NCBI GenBank assembly: GCA_041398845.1
Contig: JAWKTZ010000010.1
Span: 1 to 64,000, forward strand
From: Fuerstiella sp041398845
GTDB lineage: Bacteria > Planctomycetota > Planctomycetia > Planctomycetales > Planctomycetaceae
Direction of reading: 5' to 3'
DNA: 64,000 bases
Part shown: positions 34,833 to 43,703 of the stretch, piece after piece
Position numbering within the stretch: position 1 is the stretch's first letter
Layout: each line of letters starts with the position of its first letter
The notes under the pieces: generated by a model
Database searches by the model: none
Told to the model about the DNA's origin: nothing
The model's input: the letters and a program-made list of their open reading frames with translations, nothing else
Program-made: the position numbers and the translations under genes

Positions 34833-35960
34833 ATGAATCCCAGCAAGACTGCTCCCATGAAGGCCATCGCCGTAAGACCCGGAACTCCAAACAGCGTGCA
34901 TCTGGCGGAACTCGACAAACCGTCGTTAAGTGACGTGCCCAACGATCGAGGCGTTCTGGTGCGGACTCTGAAAGTCGGCGTGGACGCCACCGACCGGGAA
35001 ATCAACGATGCTTTGTACGGGAATGCTCCGCACGGCTACGACTTTCTGGTGATTGGACACGAATGCTTCGGCATCGTCGAAGAAGTCGGGTCGGCCGTGA
35101 AGAAAGTGAAACCCGGCGACTACGTGACCTGCACTGTTCGACGACCCGGTGGTTCCATTTACGACCGCATCGGACGATCGGACATCACCAGCGAAGAAGA
35201 ATACTACGAACGCGGCATCAATCTGCGGCACGGCTATCTGACGGAATATTTTGTGGATGATGAAGAGTTCGTCGTTCGCATGCCCGTCGGATTGAAGCAC
35301 CTGCACGTGCTGGCGGAACCGATGAGCTGTGCGGCAAAAGCGGTTGAACAGGCCATGCTGGCTCAGAAGCGGCTGCAGGTCTGGGAACCGAAGATCGCCT
35401 GGGTCACCGGAGCCGGTCAGATCGGACTGCTGTCTACGTTGATTCTGCGTCTGCGAGGCATCGAAGTGTTCACGCTGGCCCGCGGTAAAGCTCCCAATCT
35501 GAAGGCCGAAATTGCAGAAGGCATGGGGGCTCATTACATCAGCACAGCCAATACATCACTGCAGGAACTGGCTGCCAGACATGGCAAGCCCGATCTGATC
35601 ATCGAAGCGACAGGCAGCAGTGCTGTCGCGTTTGGGTGCATGGAAGTGTTAGGGCACAACGGCTGCATCGTGTGGACCAGTATCACGGGCGGCAAGAACA
35701 AAATCGACGTTCCCAGTGACAGCGTCAATCTGAACTGGGTGCTGGGAAACAAGCTGCTGGTGGGTTCCGTCAACGCCAACTTCCGACACTTCGAAAGTGG
35801 TATTTCAGATCTGGCACTGGGCGAAGTGACATTTCCTGGTGTCATTCAGAAGATTCTGACCAATCCTGTCGATGGGCTGGACAGTTATGCTGAAATGATG
35901 CGACTGCTGGTGGAAGATAAAGACGCACTGAAGGTGTATGTGAACGTCGCCGAAGGCTGA
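34833..35960 (+). CDS. Glucose 1-dehydrogenase-like medium-chain dehydrogenase
   Basis: The 375-residue protein resembles the archaeal-type glucose 1-dehydrogenases of the zinc MDR superfamily, which oxidise glucose with NAD(P). The N-terminal domain has GVDATDREI, with Asp51 where most MDRs have a catalytic-zinc Cys, and the zinc ligands H76-E77 in IGHECFGIVEEVGSAV. The Rossmann domain has VTGAGQIGLLSTLIL (about 191-205). The four-Cys structural zinc lobe is absent: between CTVRRPGG and HGYLTEYF there are no cysteines. The start may be 34833 or 34857 (MKAIAV). Substrate is inferred only from overall resemblance. Confidence 0.75.
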   Translation: MNPSKTAPMKAIAVRPGTPNSVHLAELDKPSLSDVPNDRGVLVRTLKVGVDATDREINDALYGNAPHGYDFLVIGHECFGIVEEVGSAVKKVKPGDYVTCTVRRPGGSIYDRIGRSDITSEEEYYERGINLRHGYLTEYFVDDEEFVVRMPVGLKHLHVLAEPMSCAAKAVEQAMLAQKRLQVWEPKIAWVTGAGQIGLLSTLILRLRGIEVFTLARGKAPNLKAEIAEGMGAHYISTANTSLQELAARHGKPDLIIEATGSSAVAFGCMEVLGHNGCIVWTSITGGKNKIDVPSDSVNLNWVLGNKLLVGSVNANFRHFESGISDLALGEVTFPGVIQKILTNPVDGLDSYAEMMRLLVEDKDALKVYVNVAEG

Positions 35961-35986
35961 AGAAGAAGCGGTTCTCTGAAACACGT

Positions 35987-38900
35987 TCACTCAAACAGGC
36001 CATCAAGTTCGTTCAGCAGACTTGAGAAGAGGAATTCCAGCAGGTTGTCATCAATGATCAGATTTCTGCCCTTGCCGCCGGTGATCTCATCGTCTCCGGA
36101 ACCGCCGATGAGCAGGTCGTTCCCGGAACCGCCGTCAATGGAATCGTTGCCGGCACCACCAAGAATTGTGTCGTCTCCGTTGCCTCCGGTCAGTTGATCG
36201 TTGCCATCGTTACCGAAAATCAGATCGTCCCCGGATCCTCCATCAACTGTATCGTTGCCGCGACCAGCGACAATGACATCGCCGCCGCTGCCTCCGGTCA
36301 GTTGGTCATCGCCATCGTTGCCGAAGATCAGATCGCTTCCCGATCCACCATCAGCGATGTCGTTGCCGGAGCCCCCACTGATCAGGTCGTCTCCGGTTCC
36401 GCCAGTCAGCCTGTCATCCTCATCGCCTCCCGACAGCACATCGTCTCCGGCCCCGCCGTCAATGACATCCTGACCGGAACCTCCATTCAGAACGTCGCCG
36501 CCGCTGCCGCCGTTCAGTTCGTCGTTGCCTTCATCGCCGGACAGGAGATCATCGCCGCTCTCGCCGTTCAGCACGTCGTTGCCGTTGCCTCCGAGCAGTT
36601 CATCACTGCCGCTGCCTCCGTTCAGTTGATCGTCACCGTCGTCGCCGGACAGCCGGTCGTCGCCGCCGTTGCCGTTGAGCACATCGTTACCCGCTCCGCC
36701 GTGAATGATGTCGTCGCCGTTCTGCCCCGACAGCACGTCATCGCCCTCGTCGCCGAAGATCAGATCGATGCCGTTGCCGCCTGTGATGATGTCATTGCCG
36801 CTGCCGCCGTGAATCGTCTGATTTCCCTGGCCAGCAGAAATCCGATCGTTACCGCTGCCCCCAAACAACTCAGTGGCAATCTGTCCGCGACCACGCAGCG
36901 TGATGATGTCGTTGCCTCCACGGCCGTCGACAACCACCCGATTGACGCCCGACGTACCGAACCGGATTCGTTCGCCGTTGATCGTGACCGTAATTCTGTT
37001 GCGGCTTTCGTCGACGTCGATCATGTCGTCCTGACCTGAGCCACGAACAAACAACGTGCCGTCCTGAACGAATACCTCAACGTCTTCAGATGGTTCAACG
37101 ACCGTGACAATGGCTGTGGCGGACGCGCTGTTTCCGGATGCATCGGTAGCTGTGAGTGTGACGGTGTTTTGTCCGAGGTTGCTTCCGTTGAACGAATCCG
37201 GATTCACCGTGAGGCTGACGATCCCCACGTTGTCGAAACTGCCGCCATCGATTTGAGCGGCGGTGATGTTGGCATGTCCGGTGGCGTCAAGTTCGACGGT
37301 GATGTCTTGAGTGACGACGGTTGGCGGCGTCACGTCAACGACCGTGACAATGGCTGTGGCGGATGCGCTGTTTCCGGATGCATCGGTAGCTGTGAGTGTG
37401 ACGGTGTTTTGTCCGAGGTCGTTTGCGTTGAACGAATCCGGATTCACCGTGAGGCTGACGATTCCCACGTTGTCGAAGCTGCCGCCATCAATTTGAGCGG
37501 CGGTGATGTTGGCATGTCCGGTGGCGTCAAGTTCGACTGTGATGTTTTGAGTGACGACGGTTGGCGGCGTGTCGTCGACCAGCACGACAGTAACGACGGC
37601 GGTGGTCGAGGAAGCGTTTCCGGCGGCGTCAGCGGCTGTCAATGTGACCGTGTTGTCACCTTCGTTCGCCTGGGTGAACGCTGCGGGACTCACGATGAGG
37701 CTCGCAATTGCTACGTTGTCGGAACTGCCACCATCCACATCCGCTGCCGCAATCGTGACGGTTTCTCCGGTTCCGACGAAGATCGTGAGATTGGTGGTGA
37801 CGACAACGGGAGCTTCATTGTCGATGACAGTGATTGTGAAGCTGGCAGAGACTGAATTCCCGGCAATGTCAGTGGCTTCAAAGGTGTTAATCGTTGTTCC
37901 CAGCGGAAAGACAGCTCCGCTGGCAAGTCCGCCTGTCTGTACCACGGTCACTCCAGGCAAATTGTCTGTGGCTGTCGGCACGGCATAGGTGACGACGGCA
38001 GTCGGCAGCCCGAAATCGGTGTCCACAGTGATGTCACTGGGCAAGGTCAGCACCGGAGTGATGACGTCAATGACCGTGACTATGGCTGTGGCGGACGCGC
38101 TGTTTCCGGATGCATCGGTAGCTGTGAGTGTAACGGTGTTTTGTCCGAGGTCGTTTGCGTTGAACGTATTCGGATTCACCGTGAGGCTGACGATTCCCAC
38201 GTTGTCGAAGCTGCCGCCATCGATTTGAGCGGCGGTGATGGTGGCGTTGCCCGTGGCGTCAAGTTCGACGGTGATGTTCTGAGTGACGACAACCGGCGGT
38301 GTCGTGTCGACCGGGGTTGCTGCTGTGACGACGAGTGCCTGTGAGAATTCAGATGTTCCAAATGGTCGGGACGGCGTCAAGGGATCGTTGTCGATATCAA
38401 ACAGACGTGTCGCGATGGACGTCACGACCTGTCCGACGGGAACGGGCTGAGCGGCAACAAACGTGAATGCCGCGTCACCGCTGCTGTCCGTCGACACGTC
38501 CATGGACCCCAGTAACTGTTCACCGAGACCGAATCCGGAAGTGTGCGGGAGTGAACCTGCATAGACATCCACGCGGAACGTCGCATCAGCCTGGCTATTC
38601 AATGTTCCGGTGACTGTTGTCGTGATGGTGTCATTGATCGCTGTCAGCAGTCGCGGCGTGTTCTGCAGTGCATTCGGTCCGCTGTCGACATCGTCGGCAT
38701 CGTTGGCCGTGACCCCGTCATTTCCAAGGTCGATTCCCAGCCCTGCGGGCTCCGTGAGTTCGATGTACAGGTTGTTCAGGAAGGTGTTGCCCAGTGCCTG
38801 ACCTTCCGCGACGCTCGGATCAATGTTGCCTTGAATCTGCTGAAGCGCGGCAACCAGCGTTAGAAAATCGGCGGGATCATCTGTCGCGAAGAAGTTGTCG

Positions 38901-41900
38901 CGCAACGCGTCAACGGCCTGTACGGCGGGAAGCTGCATGAGAGCCGCCTGAATGGCCGCTTCCGAATCTCCGGTTGCACTGGCCGTGAGCACAATGCCGC
39001 CGTTCGGGTCGGCGACAATCGTGTTTCCGGCAAACTCTGAGAGACCGCCAACTTCCACCAGGCTTGTTTCAAACAGGCGAACTCCGGCCTGCCCATTGGC
39101 AATTGTCTTTGACAGAGTACGGTCGCCGCCGATCACGTTTCCGGCAATGATGTCACCTCCGGTTTTCACCAATCCGACGCCGTCAAGCCAGTTTCCGGAA
39201 ATCAGATTTCGCGAAGGGGCTGCTGTGGTGCCGATGCGATTGAAAAAGCCGTTGGCTACGACTCCCAGCCCTTGATTTCCCAGATTCAGAGTGCCTGAAA
39301 TATCCGTGCCGAGAAAGTTTCCACTGACGACATTGCCGCCGAAGTTGTCGAACAGGATCGCATGAGCGGGTGACGAATTGATGTTCAGCCCCTCGACGCG
39401 ACTCACGGTTGTATCAGTGCCCCCGGGGTTGCCATTGAACTTCAGCATTGCAAAGTCCCGCAGATATCCGCGACCATCCTCGCCACCATCCAGCTCCGAA
39501 TCGGTTGTAAACGGTGCTTCTCCGTTGACGGTGATTTCAATTTTGAGCACTGTGTTCAGCGCCGCCGGAGCCGGTGCCGTATTCATCTGGCTGCCGGGCT
39601 GTGAGAACCCGTTGATGACGGTTTGGTCTGCGATTTCGGGATACGCTTCCATCGGCACGATTGAAAACCAGCTATTCGGCCAGTCGGGATCGATGTCGGT
39701 GATGTTCTCATCATTCGACTCAGAGGTCTGCCGAATCATCGATCGGGACACTTCGCCCGCAACACCATCGTCGCCATAGTAAAGATGGCCGAAATCAGTG
39801 GCCGGAATGTCAAAGGTAATGGTCTGCAGGCCCGGCGTCAGATTGGCGTTGTAGATGGCTTCGCGCAGTGTGCCCAGTCCGAAGTCGTTCGTATTTGTGA
39901 CAACGAACGTCGGTCCGCCAATGACGACAATTGGTGAGAACTCCGACGTGTTATTTCTCGGTCCGCTTCCATCGTCCGTGATGTCCGTGGCCGTCGCCGT
40001 CAGATACGGCATGCCGTCCGGCAGCGTCGGCAAAGACGCGGTGAATGTCAGATCACCATTGGCATCCGTTGTTCCGTCAGCGAATCCCAGGAACAGTTCG
40101 CCTTCTCCGAAACGTCCCGAATAATCATCACGTCCGCGGTCAACATCCCGGCGACTGTTGGCATAAAATTCAATCCGGAAATCCGAATTCGGAGTGCTCT
40201 GCAACCGGCCAAGTACCTCCGTGCCGCTTCCGATGTCTGTTGCCGAATCCAGAACCGGATAGTTCTGCAGGCCGTTTGGCCCACTGTCCTGATCCGGCGG
40301 AATGGAATCCGGCGGGACATCGTTCAGAGTTTCCTCATCATCGTTCAGGTCGATGCCCAGACCACGGTTGGAAAAGATCGAATTGCGGCTGATCAGGTTG
40401 CCCGTTCCGCCGAAGCCGCCGCCCTGCCCCACGGTAATGCCGGCTCCGAAGAGGTCCGCTTGAGCAAAGCCGTTAAACGCGATGATGTTGTCAACGATCA
40501 CGGCATCACTTGACGGTGCCTCAATGCCGTACTCCAGATTCCCAATGGAATCCGTTCCGCTGACATCCGTCCCGATCAGATTTCCCTGAATCGTTCCGCT
40601 GCCGAAGACGCCGACTCGATTGCCGGAAATCACATTCGCGGCCGCAGCGTCGGAACCACCGATCAGGTTGCTGCCGCTGACAGAAATTCCAATATCCTGA
40701 CTGCTCAGAGCGCGACTGCCGAAACGATCGGTGCCGATCAGATTTCCTTCCACGCGGTTGCCCCCGCCACTGAAGCTGGTTCCCTGAATGGAGATCCCTG
40801 CGGCCGCGAACTCAGCACCTGTGGAACCGGATACCAGGTTGCGGGATTCGGGTGTCAGACCGCCGATCACGTTGTTGACCGACGACTGCACGTGAATTCC
40901 GTGGAATCCGCGACCTGCAGTAAACACTGGCAGTTGCGACAGATCGAACGTCGCCAGTCCTGAAATGTCGGTGCCAATGAAGTTACCTTCGACGGTCGAA
41001 TCAGCGGCCGAGTCAAACAGCAGTTCCACTCCAAACGCACGGTTGAGAGCCAGGCCGCCGATGGTACTGCCAGAGCCCCCGACTGTCAGCAACCCGGTCG
41101 TCACCACGTCATTCAGCGCAGCCGACTGTTCGCCGTTAATTTCGACTCGCAGAACCGTATTCAATCCCTGACCGACCGAGTTCGTGTTCTCCGCAGCTCC
41201 GGCCTGTGTGTACCCGTCAATGATCAGAGCATCCGTGATCGCGGGAAGCTGTGACTCGGGAGAAAGGGTCCACCAGCTATGTGGCCAGTCCGGATCAATG
41301 TCGGTGATCGTTGCATCATCCGTGGCGGTTGTGGCGGTGATGTTGGCCTGAGTCACCTGACCGAAGACACCGTCGTCGCGATAGTAAACGTGCCCCGGAT
41401 CATCGGTCGGAAGAGCAAACGTGATCGTCTGCTGACCGGGCGTGACGTTGGCATTTGCGATCGCATCTCGCAAAGAGCCCGGTCCGCTGTCCGCAGTGGT
41501 CGTGACAGTAAATCCCACCTGTTCCGGTGACCCGGAAAATTCTGACGTGTCGCCGGTGACGAGATCGGTGGCCGTTGCCGAGACGGATGTCTGGCCAATG
41601 GGCAATCCTGCCGTGATTGCACTGAAACCGGCGAAGCCGAAAATGTCTGTTGTCACATTCACAGATCCCAGCAGCGTTCGGCCTTCGCCGTAGAATGATT
41701 CATCGGCCGCTTCGTTGGCGAAAAATTCAATGCGATAATCGCGAGACGGACGGCTTGTCAGAGTGCCTGCAATCGTCGTTGAACTTCCGTTATCCGTCAC
41801 CGTGTTAATGACTGGAAAGTTCTGCAGGTGGTTGGGGCCGCTGCCGGGATCAGCCGTCTGAGGAAAGTCGGGCCCGTCCTCGTTGAAGTCGATTCCGAGT

Positions 41901-43501
41901 CCCGTGTTGTCGAAGATGGAGTTCGACAGAATGGAATTTCCAACCGTTCCATTCTGAAACAGTCGAATGCCCGTTGCATCATTATAGGCGATCACATTTC
42001 CTGTTGTGGCTGTGCCGCCGATCAGATTGTTTGCGGACGACTGAACCAGCAGGATTCCGCTGAACAGATTGCCCAGATCATGCGTGATCGAGGAATCGGT
42101 ACCAATGAAATTGTTCTGAATGAAGGAATTGCTGGTGGTCACGAAGACGATGCCATTCAGTACGTTTCCGGAAATTGTGTTGCCGGAAGCTGCTGTCGGG
42201 CCGCCGATCTGAATTCCGCTGGAGGTATGAACCTGAATTCCGTCGCGCGTGTTGCCCAGAGCTGTGATTCCGTCTGCGGCGGTGCCGATCAGATTGCCTT
42301 CGATCGTTGTATTATTGGCAGACGTCTCAAGGAACACTCCAAACGATTCGTTTCCCGAAATCACATTGCCGGCGCCGGGATCCGTTCCGCCAATCGCCGT
42401 ATTCGCGGCCTGCCGGACATAGACCCCATAAAATCCGTTGCCCAGATCCTGAGTTCCCGTCACATCGGTCCCGATGCGGTTGCCCTGAATTACCGTGCCC
42501 GTCGCAAGCGAATTCACAATGGTGATGCCGTTCGTCGCGTTGCCGGAAAGCACATTGCCGGCACCCGTGGCTGTGCCACCCACCGTGTTGTTCGGCGAAT
42601 CCACGATCAGAACTCCGTTCGCAACATTTGCGACAGTCGCCGAGCCGGTGTGATCCGTTCCGATCAGATTGCCCTGCACAAAGCTGTCGCCGCCTCCGCT
42701 CAGAAACACGTTGTTGACGTTTCCGGAAATCAGATTGCGGTCCTGTGGATTCGTTCCGCCGACGACAGCCCCCGTTCCCGTGAGAAACACTCCGGCATTG
42801 TTCGCACGAGGCGTCATTCCGTCCGCTGCCGTCCCGATAAAGTTGCCCGCAATCTGATTGCCGCTTCCGGCCGCTTCAATTCCATCGCCTCCAAACCCGC
42901 CGATCGCCAGCCCGCGAATCGTGCTGCCCGCTCCACTGCCTGCAATCCGCAATCCGTCAACTCCACCACCAGCGGCGGATCCATTCAGTTCAATCTTCAG
43001 AATCGTGTTCAGCCCCTGACCGACCGGATTTGAGTTCGGCACGGCATCGTCTGTGTTGTCGCCCGGAGTGCTGCTGCCCTGACTGTAGCCGTCGACGATC
43101 ACCGGATCGCTGATTGCCGGCAGACCTCCGGCACCAACAGCAATCACATGCGGACCCGCACCCGGAATCGCAAAGCGAATGGTGTCCGGTCCGTCGGTAT
43201 TCACAGCCGTGTTGGCATCCAGAATTGCCTGCCGCAGACTTCCGGGACCGGAGTTACTCACATTGTTCACGGTAAATGCCGCCAGCAGCACTCGCTGTTC
43301 CAGCGGTTCTGCTCCGACGCCGCGTCGCCGATGAGTTCGCAGTACACGGCCGGCGTTTGCCAGCCTCAGATCGATGGCAATCTGTTCGGCAATCCGTTGC
43401 GACATCTGTCGCCACCACCGGACAGTCAACCCGGAAAGAAAACACAGAAGTCGAGTCCCATTGGAATAAACTCGGCGCGCAGCGGTTGCGATCTGGTGCA
43501 T
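35987..43501 (-). CDS. Giant LEPR-XLL surface protein: beta-helix, HYR-like and RTX repeats
   Basis: The 2504-residue secreted protein starts at 43501, where AAGGA is nine bases upstream. A basic N-terminus leads to GAEPLEQRVLLAA (64-76), the LEPR-XLL-type motif of planctomycete surface proteins. Three modules begin with GPGSLR(Q/D)AI..AN or GLGTLREAIYNAN, each followed by many beta-helix turns of the type NxIGGxxxxxGNxISGN. Next come HYR/Ig-like domains (VTPPTVVTQNITVELDATG), three or more nearly identical, encoded by 240-bp DNA repeats. The C-terminal third is about 30 RTX nonapeptides (GGxGxDxLxG) that bind Ca2+. It ends in LLEFLFSSLLNELDGLFE. The likely role is adhesion or cell-surface structure. 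Confidence 0.9.
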   Translation of the reverse strand: MHQIATAARRVYSNGTRLLCFLSGLTVRWWRQMSQRIAEQIAIDLRLANAGRVLRTHRRRGVGAEPLEQRVLLAAFTVNNVSNSGPGSLRQAILDANTAVNTDGPDTIRFAIPGAGPHVIAVGAGGLPAISDPVIVDGYSQGSSTPGDNTDDAVPNSNPVGQGLNTILKIELNGSAAGGGVDGLRIAGSGAGSTIRGLAIGGFGGDGIEAAGSGNQIAGNFIGTAADGMTPRANNAGVFLTGTGAVVGGTNPQDRNLISGNVNNVFLSGGGDSFVQGNLIGTDHTGSATVANVANGVLIVDSPNNTVGGTATGAGNVLSGNATNGITIVNSLATGTVIQGNRIGTDVTGTQDLGNGFYGVYVRQAANTAIGGTDPGAGNVISGNESFGVFLETSANNTTIEGNLIGTAADGITALGNTRDGIQVHTSSGIQIGGPTAASGNTISGNVLNGIVFVTTSNSFIQNNFIGTDSSITHDLGNLFSGILLVQSSANNLIGGTATTGNVIAYNDATGIRLFQNGTVGNSILSNSIFDNTGLGIDFNEDGPDFPQTADPGSGPNHLQNFPVINTVTDNGSSTTIAGTLTSRPSRDYRIEFFANEAADESFYGEGRTLLGSVNVTTDIFGFAGFSAITAGLPIGQTSVSATATDLVTGDTSEFSGSPEQVGFTVTTTADSGPGSLRDAIANANVTPGQQTITFALPTDDPGHVYYRDDGVFGQVTQANITATTATDDATITDIDPDWPHSWWTLSPESQLPAITDALIIDGYTQAGAAENTNSVGQGLNTVLRVEINGEQSAALNDVVTTGLLTVGGSGSTIGGLALNRAFGVELLFDSAADSTVEGNFIGTDISGLATFDLSQLPVFTAGRGFHGIHVQSSVNNVIGGLTPESRNLVSGSTGAEFAAAGISIQGTSFSGGGNRVEGNLIGTDRFGSRALSSQDIGISVSGSNLIGGSDAAAANVISGNRVGVFGSGTIQGNLIGTDVSGTDSIGNLEYGIEAPSSDAVIVDNIIAFNGFAQADLFGAGITVGQGGGFGGTGNLISRNSIFSNRGLGIDLNDDEETLNDVPPDSIPPDQDSGPNGLQNYPVLDSATDIGSGTEVLGRLQSTPNSDFRIEFYANSRRDVDRGRDDYSGRFGEGELFLGFADGTTDANGDLTFTASLPTLPDGMPYLTATATDITDDGSGPRNNTSEFSPIVVIGGPTFVVTNTNDFGLGTLREAIYNANLTPGLQTITFDIPATDFGHLYYGDDGVAGEVSRSMIRQTSESNDENITDIDPDWPNSWFSIVPMEAYPEIADQTVINGFSQPGSQMNTAPAPAALNTVLKIEITVNGEAPFTTDSELDGGEDGRGYLRDFAMLKFNGNPGGTDTTVSRVEGLNINSSPAHAILFDNFGGNVVSGNFLGTDISGTLNLGNQGLGVVANGFFNRIGTTAAPSRNLISGNWLDGVGLVKTGGDIIAGNVIGGDRTLSKTIANGQAGVRLFETSLVEVGGLSEFAGNTIVADPNGGIVLTASATGDSEAAIQAALMQLPAVQAVDALRDNFFATDDPADFLTLVAALQQIQGNIDPSVAEGQALGNTFLNNLYIELTEPAGLGIDLGNDGVTANDADDVDSGPNALQNTPRLLTAINDTITTTVTGTLNSQADATFRVDVYAGSLPHTSGFGLGEQLLGSMDVSTDSSGDAAFTFVAAQPVPVGQVVTSIATRLFDIDNDPLTPSRPFGTSEFSQALVVTAATPVDTTPPVVVTQNITVELDATGNATITAAQIDGGSFDNVGIVSLTVNPNTFNANDLGQNTVTLTATDASGNSASATAIVTVIDVITPVLTLPSDITVDTDFGLPTAVVTYAVPTATDNLPGVTVVQTGGLASGAVFPLGTTINTFEATDIAGNSVSASFTITVIDNEAPVVVTTNLTIFVGTGETVTIAAADVDGGSSDNVAIASLIVSPAAFTQANEGDNTVTLTAADAAGNASSTTAVVTVVLVDDTPPTVVTQNITVELDATGHANITAAQIDGGSFDNVGIVSLTVNPDSFNANDLGQNTVTLTATDASGNSASATAIVTVVDVTPPTVVTQDITVELDATGHANITAAQIDGGSFDNVGIVSLTVNPDSFNGSNLGQNTVTLTATDASGNSASATAIVTVVEPSEDVEVFVQDGTLFVRGSGQDDMIDVDESRNRITVTINGERIRFGTSGVNRVVVDGRGGNDIITLRGRGQIATELFGGSGNDRISAGQGNQTIHGGSGNDIITGGNGIDLIFGDEGDDVLSGQNGDDIIHGGAGNDVLNGNGGDDRLSGDDGDDQLNGGSGSDELLGGNGNDVLNGESGDDLLSGDEGNDELNGGSGGDVLNGGSGQDVIDGGAGDDVLSGGDEDDRLTGGTGDDLISGGSGNDIADGGSGSDLIFGNDGDDQLTGGSGGDVIVAGRGNDTVDGGSGDDLIFGNDGNDQLTGGNGDDTILGGAGNDSIDGGSGNDLLIGGSGDDEITGGKGRNLIIDDNLLEFLFSSLLNELDGLFE
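37101..38310. repeat. 240-bp direct repeats encoding HYR-like domains
   Basis: Copies starting at ACCGTGACAATGGCTGTGGC lie at 37101 and 37341, exactly 240 bases apart, and a third with small changes begins at 38073. Each encodes one 80-residue domain. Two more divergent domains lie between copies 2 and 3. DNA identity is much higher than needed for protein conservation, so recent duplication or gene conversion is likely. Confidence 0.85.
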
Positions 43502-43703
43502 GACAGAAGTCCTTGAAATGACCGGGCGAACAGACAGGCTGGCAGAAGCGGCGAGCAACAAAACGAAGCTCGCAATGTCGAGTCGCTCACTGCACAAGGA
43601 CTATTGCAGGAGCGCAACACGTTTTTTTTGGACCACGGGACTCGTCATCGGGCAGCCCGTTGACGAGTTCAATTCAGAGGTTTTCCGGCATGCGCACGAC
43701 GGT

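Noticed and set aside
36194..43033. Long plus-strand ORFs (for example 36194-37039 and 41828-43033) opposite the giant surface gene
   Set aside because: They are antisense frames of strongly repetitive coding DNA. The minus-strand frame has coherent beta-helix, HYR and RTX motifs throughout.
43621..43628. T8 run as an intrinsic terminator
   Set aside because: No stable stem precedes it, and on the minus strand, where the flanking genes run, it reads as A8.
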